DNA of 64,000 bases from WLMZ01 sp963732585 (GCA_963732585.1 CAVSZY010000004.1:1116001-1180000); one strand, 5' to 3'; positions 1 to 9,679 are shown, numbered from the stretch's first letter. Program-made: numbers and translations. Notes: generated from the letters alone by a model not told the origin.

Positions 1-1
1 T

Positions 2-2437
2 CCGGATTGGGGCACCACCGATGGGCCGAACGGTGCCCGGGGTTCGTCGTTTCTGGGCTCGGGTGAGTCGAAGGCGACCTGTCTCCCCTGTGGCTCAGCG
101 CTCGGCGCCACCTGGAACCCGTCGCTGGTCGAAGAACTCGGCGTGATTCTCGGCCGTGAGACCCGCACCAAGGCCTGCCGCGTGTTGTTGGCCCCGACCG
201 TCAATCTCCATCGATCGCCGTTGGCGGGCCGCAACTTCGAGTGCTTCTCCGAAGATCCGTTGCTGTCCGGGTTGCTCGCCGCCGCCTACGTGCGCGGTGT
301 GCAGTCGCAGGGGGTGATCACCACGGTCAAGCACTTCGTCGGTAACGAGGCCGAGACCGATCGCTGGACCAGCAACTCGCTGATCGACGAGCGTGCCTTG
401 CGCGAGTTGTATCTGGTGCCGTTCGAATTAGCCGTGCGTGAAGGCGGCACGCTCGGCATCATGACCTCGTACAACCGGGTCAATGGCGCCTATTGCACCG
501 AGCAGCGTTGGCTGCTGACCGATGTCTTGCGTGGCGAGTGGGGCTTCGAAGGATTTGTGACCACCGACTGGATGGCCGGTGCCGACACGGCGATGTCGGC
601 CGACGCTGGGCTGGATATCGAAATGCCATCGGGCAACCGGGCCTACGGCACGGCGCTCGCCGCCGCAGTGCGCGAGGGCCATGTCAGCGAATCTGCGCTC
701 GATGTGCTCGCCGGGCGGATGCTCAGTGCCTTCGAACGGATCTCGGCCTGGAACGACGAGCCGGGTCCGGAACGATCGATCGATTCACCCGAACATCGCG
801 CCGTCGTCAGGCGAGCGTCGGCAGAGGCAATGGTGCTGTTACGTAATGAACCGGTGGACGCCCAGCCGGTGCTGCCGTTCGACGTCGCCGCGTTGAAGAG
901 CGTGGCGGTCATCGGCCCGAATGCCAGCCGGGCCCAGATCATGGGCGGCGGGTCGGCCAATCTGCGCCCGTTCCACCGCACCAGTCCGCTCGACGCGATC
1001 CGCGCCCGGCTCGGTGACTCCGTGGCCATCACCTACGCCGAGGGTTGCAACGTCGACAAACAGCCGCCGCTGCTGGCGGGCTTGGAGCTCGTTGCCCCGA
1101 ACGGCGAGCAGGGTTTCACGCTCGAGTTGTTCGACAACCAGTCGTGGTCGGGCGAGCCACTGGCTAGCGGAAACCGCGAGGTCAGCCGTCTGCTGTTTGG
1201 CGATGAGCCGATGCCGGGCATTCGACTGTCCAACTTCACGTTGCGGGCGACGACCACCTTTACGCCGACCGATTCGGGCGAGTACGGCTTCGAGCTGACC
1301 CAGGTGTCGCCGTCTCGTGTCTGCGTCGATGGCGTCGTGGTCGTCGACGGGATCACCTCGCCACCGCCGAACGGCTCTGCCTTCTTCGGTTTCGGCGCTG
1401 GCCCGATCTGTAACGCGTTGACCTTTGATGCTGGGCACAGTTACGCGGTGGTGATCGAGGTGCTCGTCGAAGGGTTGATGATGTTTGGCGGGCTCGACCT
1501 CCGTGTTCGCCGGCCGCAGGTTGCCGATCCACTTGCTGCGGCGGTTGCCGCCGCGGCGGCCGCCGACGTCGCCATCGTCGTCGTCGGCACAAACGATGAC
1601 TGGGAGACCGAGGGCGAGGATCGCACCACCATTGCCTTGCCGGGTGACCAGGATGCGCTCGTGGCTGCCGTCGTTGCCGCCAATCCGCGCACGGTCGTCA
1701 TCGTCAACACAGGCGCGCCGGTGACGATGCCATGGGCCGAGTCGGTGCCGGCGATCATGCACTGCTGGTTCGGTGGGCAGGAGATGGGTGACGCCATCGT
1801 CGATGTGCTCACCGGAGCCTGCGATCCCGGTGGTCGACTGCCGACGACGTTCCCGCTGCGCATCGAGCACACCCCGGCGTACGGCAGCTTCCCCGGCGAC
1901 AATGGGCAGGTCGCCTACGCCGAGGGCCTGTTCATGGGATATCGGTGGTATGACAGCCGCCACATGGCGGTGCTGTTCCCGTTCGGCCACGGCCTGTCCT
2001 ACAGCACTTTCGATGTTGGCGCCCCGGTGCTCGACTCGCCCACCGTCAAGGCCGGCGACACCGTGAGCGTGACGGTGCCGGTGACCAACTCCGGTTCGCG
2101 GCGCGCCAGCCATGTCGTGCAGTGTTATGTCCGACCGCATCAGGCGCGCATCGTGCGCCCGGACAAGGAGCTCAAGGCGTTTGCCAAGGTCGACCTCGGC
2201 CCGGGCGAATCGACGACGGTGACGTTGACGTTGGACAGTCGGGCGTTCGCCTATTGGGATCCAGCACAGCCTGAGTGGCCCGCCCTGCAGGCGCATACTG
2301 CGGCGACGTTGCCACAACTGCAGACGCAGGAACGCCGTATCGATAGTGGATGGACCGTGGAGCCGGGGCGCTACGACATCGTCATCGGCCACAGCTCGCT
2401 CGACATCGCCAGTGTGGCCACGGTGGAGCTGACCTGA
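2..2437 (+). CDS. Glycoside hydrolase family 3 beta-glucosidase-like enzyme with PA14 insert, 5' truncated
   Basis: The reading frame is open from base 2, so the gene starts before the window; the internal start at 143 is not the real N-terminus because the upstream codons already encode the GH3 motif DGPNGARG. Further GH3 landmarks are KHFVGNE, MTSYNRVNG and the TTDW block, whose Asp codon at 566-568 is the expected catalytic nucleophile. A PA14-like beta domain lies at about 1115-1500, inside the C-terminal GH3 domain, and a fibronectin-III-like domain closes the protein. This architecture is known for beta-glucosidases that hydrolyse terminal beta-glucosides. The exact sugar cannot be read from the sequence. 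Its neighbour is a convergent SDR 30 bp downstream. Confidence 0.93.
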   Translation, partial: PDWGTTDGPNGARGSSFLGSGESKATCLPCGSALGATWNPSLVEELGVILGRETRTKACRVLLAPTVNLHRSPLAGRNFECFSEDPLLSGLLAAAYVRGVQSQGVITTVKHFVGNEAETDRWTSNSLIDERALRELYLVPFELAVREGGTLGIMTSYNRVNGAYCTEQRWLLTDVLRGEWGFEGFVTTDWMAGADTAMSADAGLDIEMPSGNRAYGTALAAAVREGHVSESALDVLAGRMLSAFERISAWNDEPGPERSIDSPEHRAVVRRASAEAMVLLRNEPVDAQPVLPFDVAALKSVAVIGPNASRAQIMGGGSANLRPFHRTSPLDAIRARLGDSVAITYAEGCNVDKQPPLLAGLELVAPNGEQGFTLELFDNQSWSGEPLASGNREVSRLLFGDEPMPGIRLSNFTLRATTTFTPTDSGEYGFELTQVSPSRVCVDGVVVVDGITSPPPNGSAFFGFGAGPICNALTFDAGHSYAVVIEVLVEGLMMFGGLDLRVRRPQVADPLAAAVAAAAAADVAIVVVGTNDDWETEGEDRTTIALPGDQDALVAAVVAANPRTVVIVNTGAPVTMPWAESVPAIMHCWFGGQEMGDAIVDVLTGACDPGGRLPTTFPLRIEHTPAYGSFPGDNGQVAYAEGLFMGYRWYDSRHMAVLFPFGHGLSYSTFDVGAPVLDSPTVKAGDTVSVTVPVTNSGSRRASHVVQCYVRPHQARIVRPDKELKAFAKVDLGPGESTTVTLTLDSRAFAYWDPAQPEWPALQAHTAATLPQLQTQERRIDSGWTVEPGRYDIVIGHSSLDIASVATVELT

Positions 2438-2467
2438 CGGGAGCGCGCCGAACCCAGAGGTTGGGGG

Positions 2468-3373
2468 TTACACCTGGGGGTTCATCATCGTCTGAATTGC
2501 AGCCTGCACTTCGGCGATGATCTGGGTGCGGTGCGGCATTCCGGGTATCTGCTCGGCGGGTTCCGGGTTCAACCGATCGGCAATTCGTTCCCACCGTCGG
2601 ATAGCCATATCGAAGAAATCCTGATGTGGGATGACCCAGAACTGGTCGCCCTCGATGGCCTCCAATACAGCCGTCGCGACAGCGGCCGGTGTAGCGCCTT
2701 CGCTGACTGCCCGACGAACGTGCTCCAGCGTGACGGATCCAATCGGATCGGCCGCCGGGGCTTGGCCAAGGTGAGCGGGCCAGTTGCGATCCGAATCGAT
2801 GATGCCCGTACGCACCCAACCTGGGCACAACACGCTGACTCCGATGGGCAAGCCCGCGGCGTTCATGTCGTGGAACAAGTCTTCGGTCATGGCAACGACG
2901 GCGTGTTTGCTGGCGTCGTATACGCCAGAGAATCCGGTCATCAAACCGGCAATGGACGCCGTATTCACAATGTGCCCGCCGCCGATGAGATGAGGCAGGA
3001 AGGCCCGCACCCCGTGGATCACTCCCCAGAGATTCACGCCAAGGACCCAATCCCAGCTTGTCTTAGGGCCAAACCACGGGTCGCCGCGACCGGCGACTCC
3101 GGCGTTGTTGCACACCACATGCACCGCGCCGAAACGCTCAATAGTGGCAGCGGCCAGATCTAGGACCGACTGCTCGTTACTGACATCGGTGACGAGTGCC
3201 AGCGTCTCCACGCCCTGGGCTGCGATTCGTTCAGCAGCCGCCTCTAAGGCGCCGGACTCGATGTCGGCGAGCACAATATTCAGTCCTCGTTTGGCCATCG
3301 ACTCGGCCAAGCTGAAGCCAATTCCACTGGCAGCTCCGGTGATGACAACGACTTGTCCGTGGGAGAGTTTCAT
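2468..3373 (-). CDS. SDR family NAD(P)-dependent oxidoreductase
   Basis: A 301-residue classical short-chain dehydrogenase. The cofactor-binding TGAASGIG motif is near residue 12, NNAG near residue 90, a catalytic Ser follows in the NTASIAG stretch, and the Tyr/Lys pair is in YDASKHAVV. It should act in the cytosol as an oxidoreductase on an alcohol or ketone; the substrate cannot be assigned. The long C-terminal extension after the Rossmann core, ending in a helix rich in Gln and Met, is common in actinobacterial SDRs. It is transcribed alone and convergent with the GH3 gene. The ATG start agrees with the N-terminal KLSHGQVVVITGAA strand. Confidence 0.92.
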   Translation of the reverse strand: MKLSHGQVVVITGAASGIGFSLAESMAKRGLNIVLADIESGALEAAAERIAAQGVETLALVTDVSNEQSVLDLAAATIERFGAVHVVCNNAGVAGRGDPWFGPKTSWDWVLGVNLWGVIHGVRAFLPHLIGGGHIVNTASIAGLMTGFSGVYDASKHAVVAMTEDLFHDMNAAGLPIGVSVLCPGWVRTGIIDSDRNWPAHLGQAPAADPIGSVTLEHVRRAVSEGATPAAVATAVLEAIEGDQFWVIPHQDFFDMAIRRWERIADRLNPEPAEQIPGMPHRTQIIAEVQAAIQTMMNPQV

Positions 3374-3486
3374 ACGCGAAAGCTAATACACGCCCGGTGC
3401 AAGCTCGATTGCCAGCAAGTAGCCATCCGCCGCACTGGTCGAGGCGGCTAGATTGCCGGTGTTGCCCTCAACAGTTGGAGACAAAC

Positions 3487-3657
3487 ATGGGACTGCTCGA
3501 CAAGGCCAAGGGATTACTCAAGGCCAACAAGTCAAAGGTTGACGCTGGCCTCGACAAGGCTGCCGACGTTGCCGGCAAGAAGCTCGGCGGCGACAAGGCC
3601 GACAAGCTCAACGCTGGCGTTGCCAAGGCAAAGGACGCGCTCAACAAGATCGACTGA
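3487..3657 (+). CDS. MT0933-like antitoxin family small protein
   Basis: A 56-residue, Lys/Asp/Ala-rich protein starting MGLLDKAKGLLKANKSKV. This N-terminus matches the actinobacterial MT0933/Rv0909 antitoxin family pattern of a Gly-Leu/Phe-Leu-Asp-Lys start followed by amphipathic helices. An upstream in-frame start at 3397 is possible, but the ATG at 3487 has a GGAG ribosome-binding site about 7 nt before it and gives the family-typical length. No toxin gene flanks it, so it may be a solitary antitoxin-like or stress protein. The family assignment rests on recognition of the short motif and composition only. Confidence 0.7.
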   Translation: MGLLDKAKGLLKANKSKVDAGLDKAADVAGKKLGGDKADKLNAGVAKAKDALNKID

Positions 3658-3666
3658 CGATCTCTT

Positions 3667-3727
3667 GTTGGCTCCCGAGAACCTCCGGACGCAGCGGTTG
3701 TCGTCGGCGTCGATACCTGGAGCCAAC
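3667..3727. repeat. Perfect 9-bp inverted repeat downstream of the antitoxin-like gene
   Basis: GTTGGCTCC at 3667-3675 is matched by GGAGCCAAC at 3719-3727, with 43 bases between the arms, in the convergent gap between the antitoxin-like gene and the VOC gene. It could fold as a terminator-type stem for either strand. There is no strong T-run, so the role is uncertain. Confidence 0.35.
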
Positions 3728-3744
3728 GCCGCTCAACCTGATCG

Positions 3745-4146
3745 TTAGCTTTGTATCGGCGGGCCGAGCAGGTCCCAATTGTTGCCGGCGACGTCGATAA
3801 ACACGGCGACCTGACCGTAGGGCTCGCTTCGTGATGGGCCGAGAAAGCTCACACCGTAGGCGGTCATGCGTTGCACCGCGTCGTCGAAATCGTCGACCCG
3901 CAGGAACAACCCAACGCGGCCGGCGAACTGGTTGCCGATCGCCAGACGTTGTTCATCGCCATCGGCTTGGGCCAGCAGCAGACCGCTGGAAGCACCTGGT
4001 GGGCGAACGACAACCCATCGTTTCGCTCGGCCGTCATCGGTTTGCGAGGGCGAGTCCTCGATCAGCTCGAAACCCAACGCCTCGGTGAAGAAGCGGATCG
4101 CTTCGTCGTAGTCGGCGACGATCAGCGCCGTGTGTTCGAGATGCAT
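3745..4146 (-). CDS. VOC (glyoxalase/bleomycin-resistance) superfamily protein
   Basis: A 133-residue protein starting MHLEHTALIVADYDEAIRFF, the classic first beta-alpha module of the vicinal oxygen chelate fold; a second module begins near GLFLRVDDFDDA. Likely metal ligands are the His in the first strand and a C-terminal acidic residue in the AVFIDVAGNNWDLL strand. A longer in-frame extension to 4428 exists, but it overlaps the upstream gene and is Arg-rich shadow sequence. The ATG shares one base with the stop of the SRPBCC gene (TGATG), so the two are probably translationally coupled. Substrate unknown. Confidence 0.85.
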   Translation of the reverse strand: MHLEHTALIVADYDEAIRFFTEALGFELIEDSPSQTDDGRAKRWVVVRPPGASSGLLLAQADGDEQRLAIGNQFAGRVGLFLRVDDFDDAVQRMTAYGVSFLGPSRSEPYGQVAVFIDVAGNNWDLLGPPIQS

Positions 4147-4649
4147 CAGCCGCCGATCGGCTGGCCTTGGATCATGCGCACCATCTGATCGAGCGCCGCG
4201 CCCCACCCGTCGTGGAATCCCATCGCCGAATGGCGCTGCGCGGTCTCGGCGTCGGGGTGCAGGGCCGTGGCCCGGTAGCGGGTGCCGCCATCGGCCAGCG
4301 GCTCCAATTCGATCACCGCAGTGAACGCCATGCCCTCGGCGCTGTTCGAAGGCGTGACGGGGCGAAACCCGTCGCCGAGCACGGAAGTGAATACAAACCG
4401 CCTCTCGGGCACCACCTCGAGAATGCAACCGGCGTTGGGGAACTGTTCACCCTCGGGTGACTGCATCGTCGAAATGAAGCGGCCGCCGGGTCGCAAGTCG
4501 ATGTCACAGGCCACGGTCAGCCACGGCAGCGGGCAGAACCACGGCATCAACTTCTCCGGGGTGGTCCACGCCTCCCACACGGCGGCGACGGGAACGGGGA
4601 TCTCGCGTTCGAGGACGAGATCGGTCTCAGGGTTGGTGGCGAAGCTCAT
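4146..4649 (-). CDS. SRPBCC/AHSA1 domain protein
   Basis: A 167-residue START-like protein. The pattern LEREIPVPVAAVWEAWTTPE near residue 12, then PGGRF and a C-terminal MGFHDGWGAALDQM helix, matches the activator-of-Hsp90-ATPase-1-like SRPBCC family found in many actinobacteria. These proteins bind hydrophobic ligands or act as small-molecule hydrolases or cyclases; no specific role is visible here. It is the first gene of a two-gene unit with the VOC protein, and such VOC-SRPBCC pairs are common. Confidence 0.88.
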   Translation of the reverse strand: MSFATNPETDLVLEREIPVPVAAVWEAWTTPEKLMPWFCPLPWLTVACDIDLRPGGRFISTMQSPEGEQFPNAGCILEVVPERRFVFTSVLGDGFRPVTPSNSAEGMAFTAVIELEPLADGGTRYRATALHPDAETAQRHSAMGFHDGWGAALDQMVRMIQGQPIGG

Positions 4650-4708
4650 CTCTCCATCATGTCAGCCTGTCCGGGGCCAGCCGAACACGTATCTCCGAGC
4701 CTGCGGGC

Positions 4709-5871
4709 TCAGGACTCGGCGCGCCGGTAGAACGGCGTGGCCACCACCTCGAACGGTTCGCTGCTGCCGCGAATGTCGACGTCGACGACGGTGCCGATCT
4801 CGCGCCAGGCGACATCGACATAGGCCAAGGCGATCGGATACCCGAGTGTGGGGCTGGGGATCCCGGAGGTGACCTCACCAACCGTCACTCCGGCCGACTC
4901 GACGGCGTAGTGTGCGCGGGCCGCACGGCGGCCCTTGGCCCGCAGCCCGACCAGGGCGCGGCCAGACGTGATGCCGACGCCCCCGGCGGCCATCGAGGCG
5001 AGTGCGGCCTTGCCGACGAAGTCGCCCTCCTTGACCAAACCCACCGAGCGGCCGAGCCCGGCGCTGAACGGATCGCCAGCGAGGCCCAGCTCGTTACCGT
5101 AGAGCGGCATAGCGGCCTCGAGACGCAACGAGTCGCGGCAGGCCAACCCGGCGGGCACCATCTCCAGCGGCGCCCCGGCGGCCATCAACGCCTCCCACAA
5201 CGGGCGGCGGCGGCGTCGTCGTTGCCGACGAAGATCTCGAACCCGTCCTCGCCGGTGTAGCCGGTGCGCGCCACCAGCAGATCCAATCCGGCGATCGTGT
5301 AATACGCCGCGGCGTAATACTTCAGAGCGGCCAGGGCATCATGTTGCTCGCTGGGCATCAGCGACTGCACGATCTGCTGCGCCCGCGGGCCCTGCACGGC
5401 GATCAACGAGGTCTTCGCCGAGGCGTCCTCGACAACGACATCGAATCCGCTGGCCCGCTCGACCAACTCGGCGAAGACCGTCGCCGCGTTGCCCGCGTTG
5501 GGCACCACCAGAAAGCGCTGTTGATCGGCCCCGTCGATAAAGACAGCCGGATCGGCCAGGCGGTAGCCGATGAGGTCGTCGATGATCCCGCCCTCGGCGT
5601 TGCAGATCAGCGAGTACTTGGCCCGTCCAGGCTTCACGGCGGAGAAGTTGCCGACCAGGGCATAGTCCAACATCGACGCAGCCTGCGGCCCGCTGACCCA
5701 CACCTCACCCATATGGGAGAGGTCGAACAGGCCAGCGCTGCGGCGCACAGCGTGATGTTCGTTCAACTCCGACCCGTAACGCAGTGGCATCTGCCAGCCA
5801 CCAAAGTCGGTGAACGCCGCGCCCAGTTGGCGGTGTTGCTCATGTAGGGCCGTGTAGCGCTCGTCGCTCAT
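4709..5871 (-). CDS. gcvT: Aminomethyltransferase (glycine cleavage T protein), interrupted by a single-base frameshift
   Basis: The T protein of the glycine cleavage system transfers the C1 unit from aminomethylated H protein to tetrahydrofolate. The N-terminal part (5871 down to about 5205) carries LFDLSHMGEV, VQGPRA and ARTGYTGEDGFEIF. The C-terminal part continues in another frame from about 5200 with LACRDSLRLEAAMPLYGNE and EVTSGIPSPTLGYPIALAYV. The join falls in a GCC repeat near 5200-5215. The span is 1163 nt, and one added base would restore a 387-residue product, close to family length. The ATG overlaps the gcvP stop by 4 bp. Decay or sequencing error are both possible. Confidence 0.93.
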
Positions 5872-8716
5872 GATTCCTCATCTTCGGTGGTGTTGGCGAA
5901 TGCCTCGATCGGTGGGCAGGAACAGACCAGGTTGCGGTCGCCAGCGACACCGTCAATCCGCCCGACCGGCGGGAAATACTTGTCGACGGTGACGCCGCTT
6001 GGGAACGCGGCCTGCTCGCGGCTGTAGGGTCGATCCCACTCGCTGGCGACAACCACCGCGGCAGTATGTGGGGCGTGATGCAACGGGCTATCGCCGACGG
6101 CAAGGTGCCCGTCGATGACGGCGTCGATCTCGCCGCGAAGAGCGATCATCGCCTCGATGAAGCGGTCGAGTTCATCGAGGCTTTCCGATTCGGTTGGCTC
6201 GACCATCAACGTCCCGGCAACGGGGAACGACAAGGTCGGTGCGTGGAAGCCGTAGTCGATCAGCCGCTTGGCCACGTCCTCGGCGGTGACCCCGCTGCGC
6301 TGAGTCAGCTCACGCAGGTCGAGGATGCATTCGTGGGCGACGAATCCGCCGGCCCCGCGATAGAGCACGGGGAAGTGTTCGTCGAGGCGCGTGGCGATGT
6401 AGTTGGCGGCCAGTAACGCCGACTTTGTCGCCGCCGTTAGTCCGTCGGCGCCCATCAGCCTGATGTAGGCCCAGGAGATCGGCAGCACCCCAGCCGATCC
6501 GAAGCGGCTGGCCGAAATGGGCAGGCGGCGATCGGAAGCGTCGTTGGGATCGCCGGGCAGGAACGGGGCGAGGTGCGCTCGCAGCGCCACCGGGCCAACG
6601 CCTGGCCCGCCGCCGCCGTGAGGGATGCAGAACGTCTTATGCAGGTTGAGGTGCGACACGTCGCCCCCAAAGCGACCCGGTTGCGCCAAACCGACCAGGG
6701 CGTTGAGGTTGGCTCCGTCGATGTAGACCTGGCCACCAGCGGCATGGATGGCATCGCAGACGTCGCGAACCTCGGTGTCGTAGACGCCATGGGTCGACGG
6801 GTAGGTGATCATGATCGCGGCCAGCCTGTCGCTGTTGGCGGCGATCTTGGCGGCCAAGTCATTCATGTCGATGCTGCCATCGACGGCGGTGCCGACGACG
6901 ACCACCGACATACCGGCGAGCACGGCGGAGGCCGCGTTGGTGCCGTGCGCCGAGGCCGGAATCAAGCACACCGTGCGCACATCGTCGCCGCGCGAGCGGT
7001 GATAGCCGCGAATTGCCAACAGCCCAGCGAGCTCGCCTTGGGAACCGGCGTTCGGCTGGATGGAAACCCGGTCGTAGCCGGTGATCTCGGCCAGGTCGGA
7101 CTCGAGTTCGTCGATCAACGCCCGCCAGCCGGTGGTCTGCGAGTCTGGCGCGAAGGGGTGGATCGAGGCGAACTCCGGCCAGGAGATCGCCTCCATCTCG
7201 ACGGTGGCGTTGAGCTTCATTGTGCACGACCCAAGCGGGATCATCGTGCGGTCGAGCGCCAAGTCACGGTCGGCGAGGCGGCGGATGTAACGCAACATCT
7301 GGGTCTCGGAGCGGTGGGTGTTGAACACCGGGTGTTGCAGGTACGTGGTTTGCCTGCGCACGGCGGCCGACAGTTCAAACCCGTCCGAGGAGACGTTGCC
7401 GGTCGCCGCCGCCGCCGCCCCGAAGGCGTCGACCACGCGGTCGATGATCGCCGCGGTCGTCGTCTCATCGCACGACACGCCGACGTGGTCGGCATCGATG
7501 CTGCGCAGGTTGACGCCGTCGAGCGCTGCCGCAGCGAGCACCTGCTCAGCGCCACCGGCGACGCGCACGGTGATCGTGTCGAAGAACGATTTGTGGACGA
7601 CAGCGAAGCCGTTGGCCGCCAGCCGTGCGGCCAGCGAACAGGCGTGGCCGTGCACCCGCTCAGCTATCGAACGCAACCCCTGCGGCCCGTGGTAGACCGC
7701 ATACATCGAGGCGACGATCGCCAGCAAGGCCTGCGCGGTGCAGATGTTCGAGGTCGCCTTCTCGCGGCGGATGTGCTGCTCGCGGGTTTGCAGCGCCAGG
7801 CGGTAGGCGGGGCGTCCGGCGGTGTCGACGGAGACGCCAACGAGGCGTCCGGGCATCGAGCGTTCCAGGCCGGAGCGCACCGACATGAACGCGGCGTGCG
7901 GGCCGCCGAAGAACAGCGGCACGCCAAACCGTTGCGCCGAACCGACGACGACGTCGGCGCCGAGCTCACCCGGCGGGGTGATCATCGTCAGCGACAACAA
8001 GTCGGAAGCGACGGTGACCATTGCGCCGCGAGCCTTCGCTTCGGCAATCAACGCCGAGCAGTCGACGACCCGACCGGAAGCCCCCGGCATCTGCACGACG
8101 AGGCCGCCGATGTTGCCTTCGGGCAATCCAGCGCAGAGATCGGCGACGAGCAACGGCAGGCCCAACGCTTCGGCACGACCACGGACCACGGCGATGGTCT
8201 GCGGCAAGCAGTCGGCGTCGAGCACGGTCAACGCATCGGGGGAACTTTTGCGGCGCGGCGCATGACCAACACCGCTTCGGCGACGGCGGTGGCTTCATCG
8301 AGCAACGATGCGTTGGCGATCGGCAGTCCGGTGAGATCTTGGACCATCGTTTGGAAATTGAGCAGTGCTTCGAGACGACCCTGGGAAATCTCTGGCTGAT
8401 ACGGCGTGTAGGCGGTGTACCAGGCCGGAGCCTCGAGGATGTTGCGGCGAATAACGGCCGGGGTGATCGTGTCGAAGTATCCCTGACCGATCATCTGCAC
8501 CGCGGTCTGGTTGTGATCGGCGATCGAGCGCAGAGCCGCCAATGTCTCCGTTTCGCTCATCGCCGCGGTCAGCGACAGCGGGGAGGTTTGGCGGATCGAT
8601 TGCGGCACAGCGGCATCGACCAACTGCTCCACGCTGCCGAGGCCGAGCGTTTTGAGCATCACGGCGACGTCATCGGGCGCGGTGGCACCGATATGCCGAT
8701 CAACAAATGCAGACAT
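5868..8716 (-). CDS. gcvP: Glycine dehydrogenase (decarboxylating), P protein, interrupted by a single-base frameshift
   Basis: The PLP-dependent P protein decarboxylates glycine and loads the aminomethyl group on H protein. The real start is MSAFVDRHIGATAPDD at 8716 with a GGAG ribosome-binding site. The first fragment ends at a premature stop just after MRRAAKVPP, and the remainder resumes one frame over as ALTVLDADCLPQ at about 8235. One missing C in a five-C run would explain the break. The PLP-lysine region HLNLHKTFCIPHGGGGPG is intact. The repaired length would be 949 residues, the normal size for single-chain GcvP. A glycine riboswitch precedes it and gcvT follows with a 4-bp overlap. 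gcvH is not in this window. Confidence 0.95.
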
Positions 8717-8761
8717 GAGGAACTCCAATGAGTCGGGGCGATGACGGGCAGCGCAACGGTC

Positions 8762-8900
8762 GGGTTCCTCCCCTCTGTATCGAGACCTACGATTCCAGAG
8801 TTGCCGATCCGCAGCGGTACGGGAGCCTGAGAGATTCCGGGGAGGAATTGCCCCTTCGGCACCCGCCAAAACACGGGCGGGATTCTCCCACCGCAGATCA
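8762..8900 (-). promoter_or_regulatory. Glycine riboswitch upstream of gcvP
   Basis: On the minus strand the leader shows the conserved aptamer core in order: GGGAGAAT, GCCGAAGGGGCAA (plus-strand 8848-8860) and CTCTCAGGC (plus-strand 8825-8833), followed by the downstream CTCTGG and CAGAGGGG segments. These are hallmarks of glycine riboswitches, which turn on glycine cleavage genes when glycine is abundant. The element lies between the HxlR stop and the gcvP start. I see one full aptamer core and a shorter flanking part rather than two complete tandem aptamers, so it looks like a singlet type. The edges are approximate. Confidence 0.93.
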
Positions 8901-8908
8901 TCGGCGAT

Positions 8909-9610
8909 TCAGTTGTCGGCGCCCACACTACCCGATGGTCGTTGCCCCTCGGCGACCAACGCAGCCACAGGGCTGAGCTGCAACATCGACTCGATGCGGC
9001 GTGTGATCACCGGATTGCCCTCGACTCGTACGACACCGTTGCGCAGCGCGTTGCGCACCGGGATGCGGCCGAGCCACACCTGATACATCGTCGTCAACTC
9101 GCTTTCGACCACCGCGTCGACCCCAAATCCTGGATCGTGCTGACACAACGACGGTCCGTGCGCGTCGTTCATCACCCAATAGCGCTCGACTCGATCGGTG
9201 AAACGGAACTCGACGACCACCCGTTTCAGCGGAACCTGGGAGAAGTCGAGGCGACCGTGGACCCACCACATCAGCAACGTCGGATCGAGTTCGCTATCGA
9301 GCGGATCACCGAACTGCCAGCGCGCACCCCATGCGCCAAGACCGAAGACCACTTCGCGCAGGTCCTCTCCAGCAGGGGTCAGCAGGTATTCGTCGCCGAC
9401 GTGGTCGAGGAGTCCGGCGCGGCCGAGTTGGCGGAGCCGTTTGGCCAGCAGCGTGCGCGATAAGCCCGGATTGCACCGGGCCAGTTCGTTGAAATGCCGG
9501 GCACCGACCAGCATGTCGCGCACGATCAACAACGACCAGCGTTCGCCGAGCACCTCGAGCGCCCGAGAGATCGGGCAGTACTGGCCGTAGCCGCGTGACT
9601 CGTCGTCCAT
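8909..9610 (-). CDS. HxlR family winged-helix transcriptional regulator with C-terminal extension
   Basis: A 233-residue protein. Residues 10-100 form an HxlR-type winged helix: YCPISRALEVLGERWSLLIV, the FNEL helix, then LLAKRLRQLGRAGLL. The extra 120 residues resemble the SCP2-like C-terminal domain often fused to HxlR regulators (FRFTDRVERYWVMNDAHG and RNALRNGVVRVEGN). It is divergent from an acyl-CoA dehydrogenase, with an inverted repeat between them, so that enzyme is a plausible target. It lies directly upstream of the glycine riboswitch on the same strand; whether it shares a transcript with gcvP cannot be told. Confidence 0.9.
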   Translation of the reverse strand: MDDESRGYGQYCPISRALEVLGERWSLLIVRDMLVGARHFNELARCNPGLSRTLLAKRLRQLGRAGLLDHVGDEYLLTPAGEDLREVVFGLGAWGARWQFGDPLDSELDPTLLMWWVHGRLDFSQVPLKRVVVEFRFTDRVERYWVMNDAHGPSLCQHDPGFGVDAVVESELTTMYQVWLGRIPVRNALRNGVVRVEGNPVITRRIESMLQLSPVAALVAEGQRPSGSVGADN

Positions 9611-9645
9611 CGCAACCCCCTCTCCTCGCCGCTCACCGTAGCGCG

Positions 9646-9679
9646 CCGATCCGCAGATTCAGATTCGCTACCGGATCGG
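9646..9679. promoter_or_regulatory. Inverted repeat in the HxlR/acyl-CoA dehydrogenase divergent promoter
   Basis: CCGATCCG (9646-9653) and CGGATCGG (9672-9679) are perfect 8-bp inverted arms separated by 18 bp in the 118-bp divergent spacer. The position fits an operator for the adjacent HxlR protein, but this is inference from placement and symmetry alone. Confidence 0.4.

Noticed and set aside
839..2392. Long minus-strand open frame inside the GH3 gene (517 codons)
   Set aside because: It is the antisense shadow of a clear GH3 enzyme, His/Arg/Asp-rich with no recognisable domain.
7380..7440. GCC-rich simple repeat as a functional repeat
   Set aside because: It simply encodes an Ala-rich stretch of GcvP (AAAAATG region) in a high-GC genome.
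6573..8399. Plus-strand open frame of 608 codons opposite gcvP
   Set aside because: It is antisense to gcvP, composition is biased and no motif was found.
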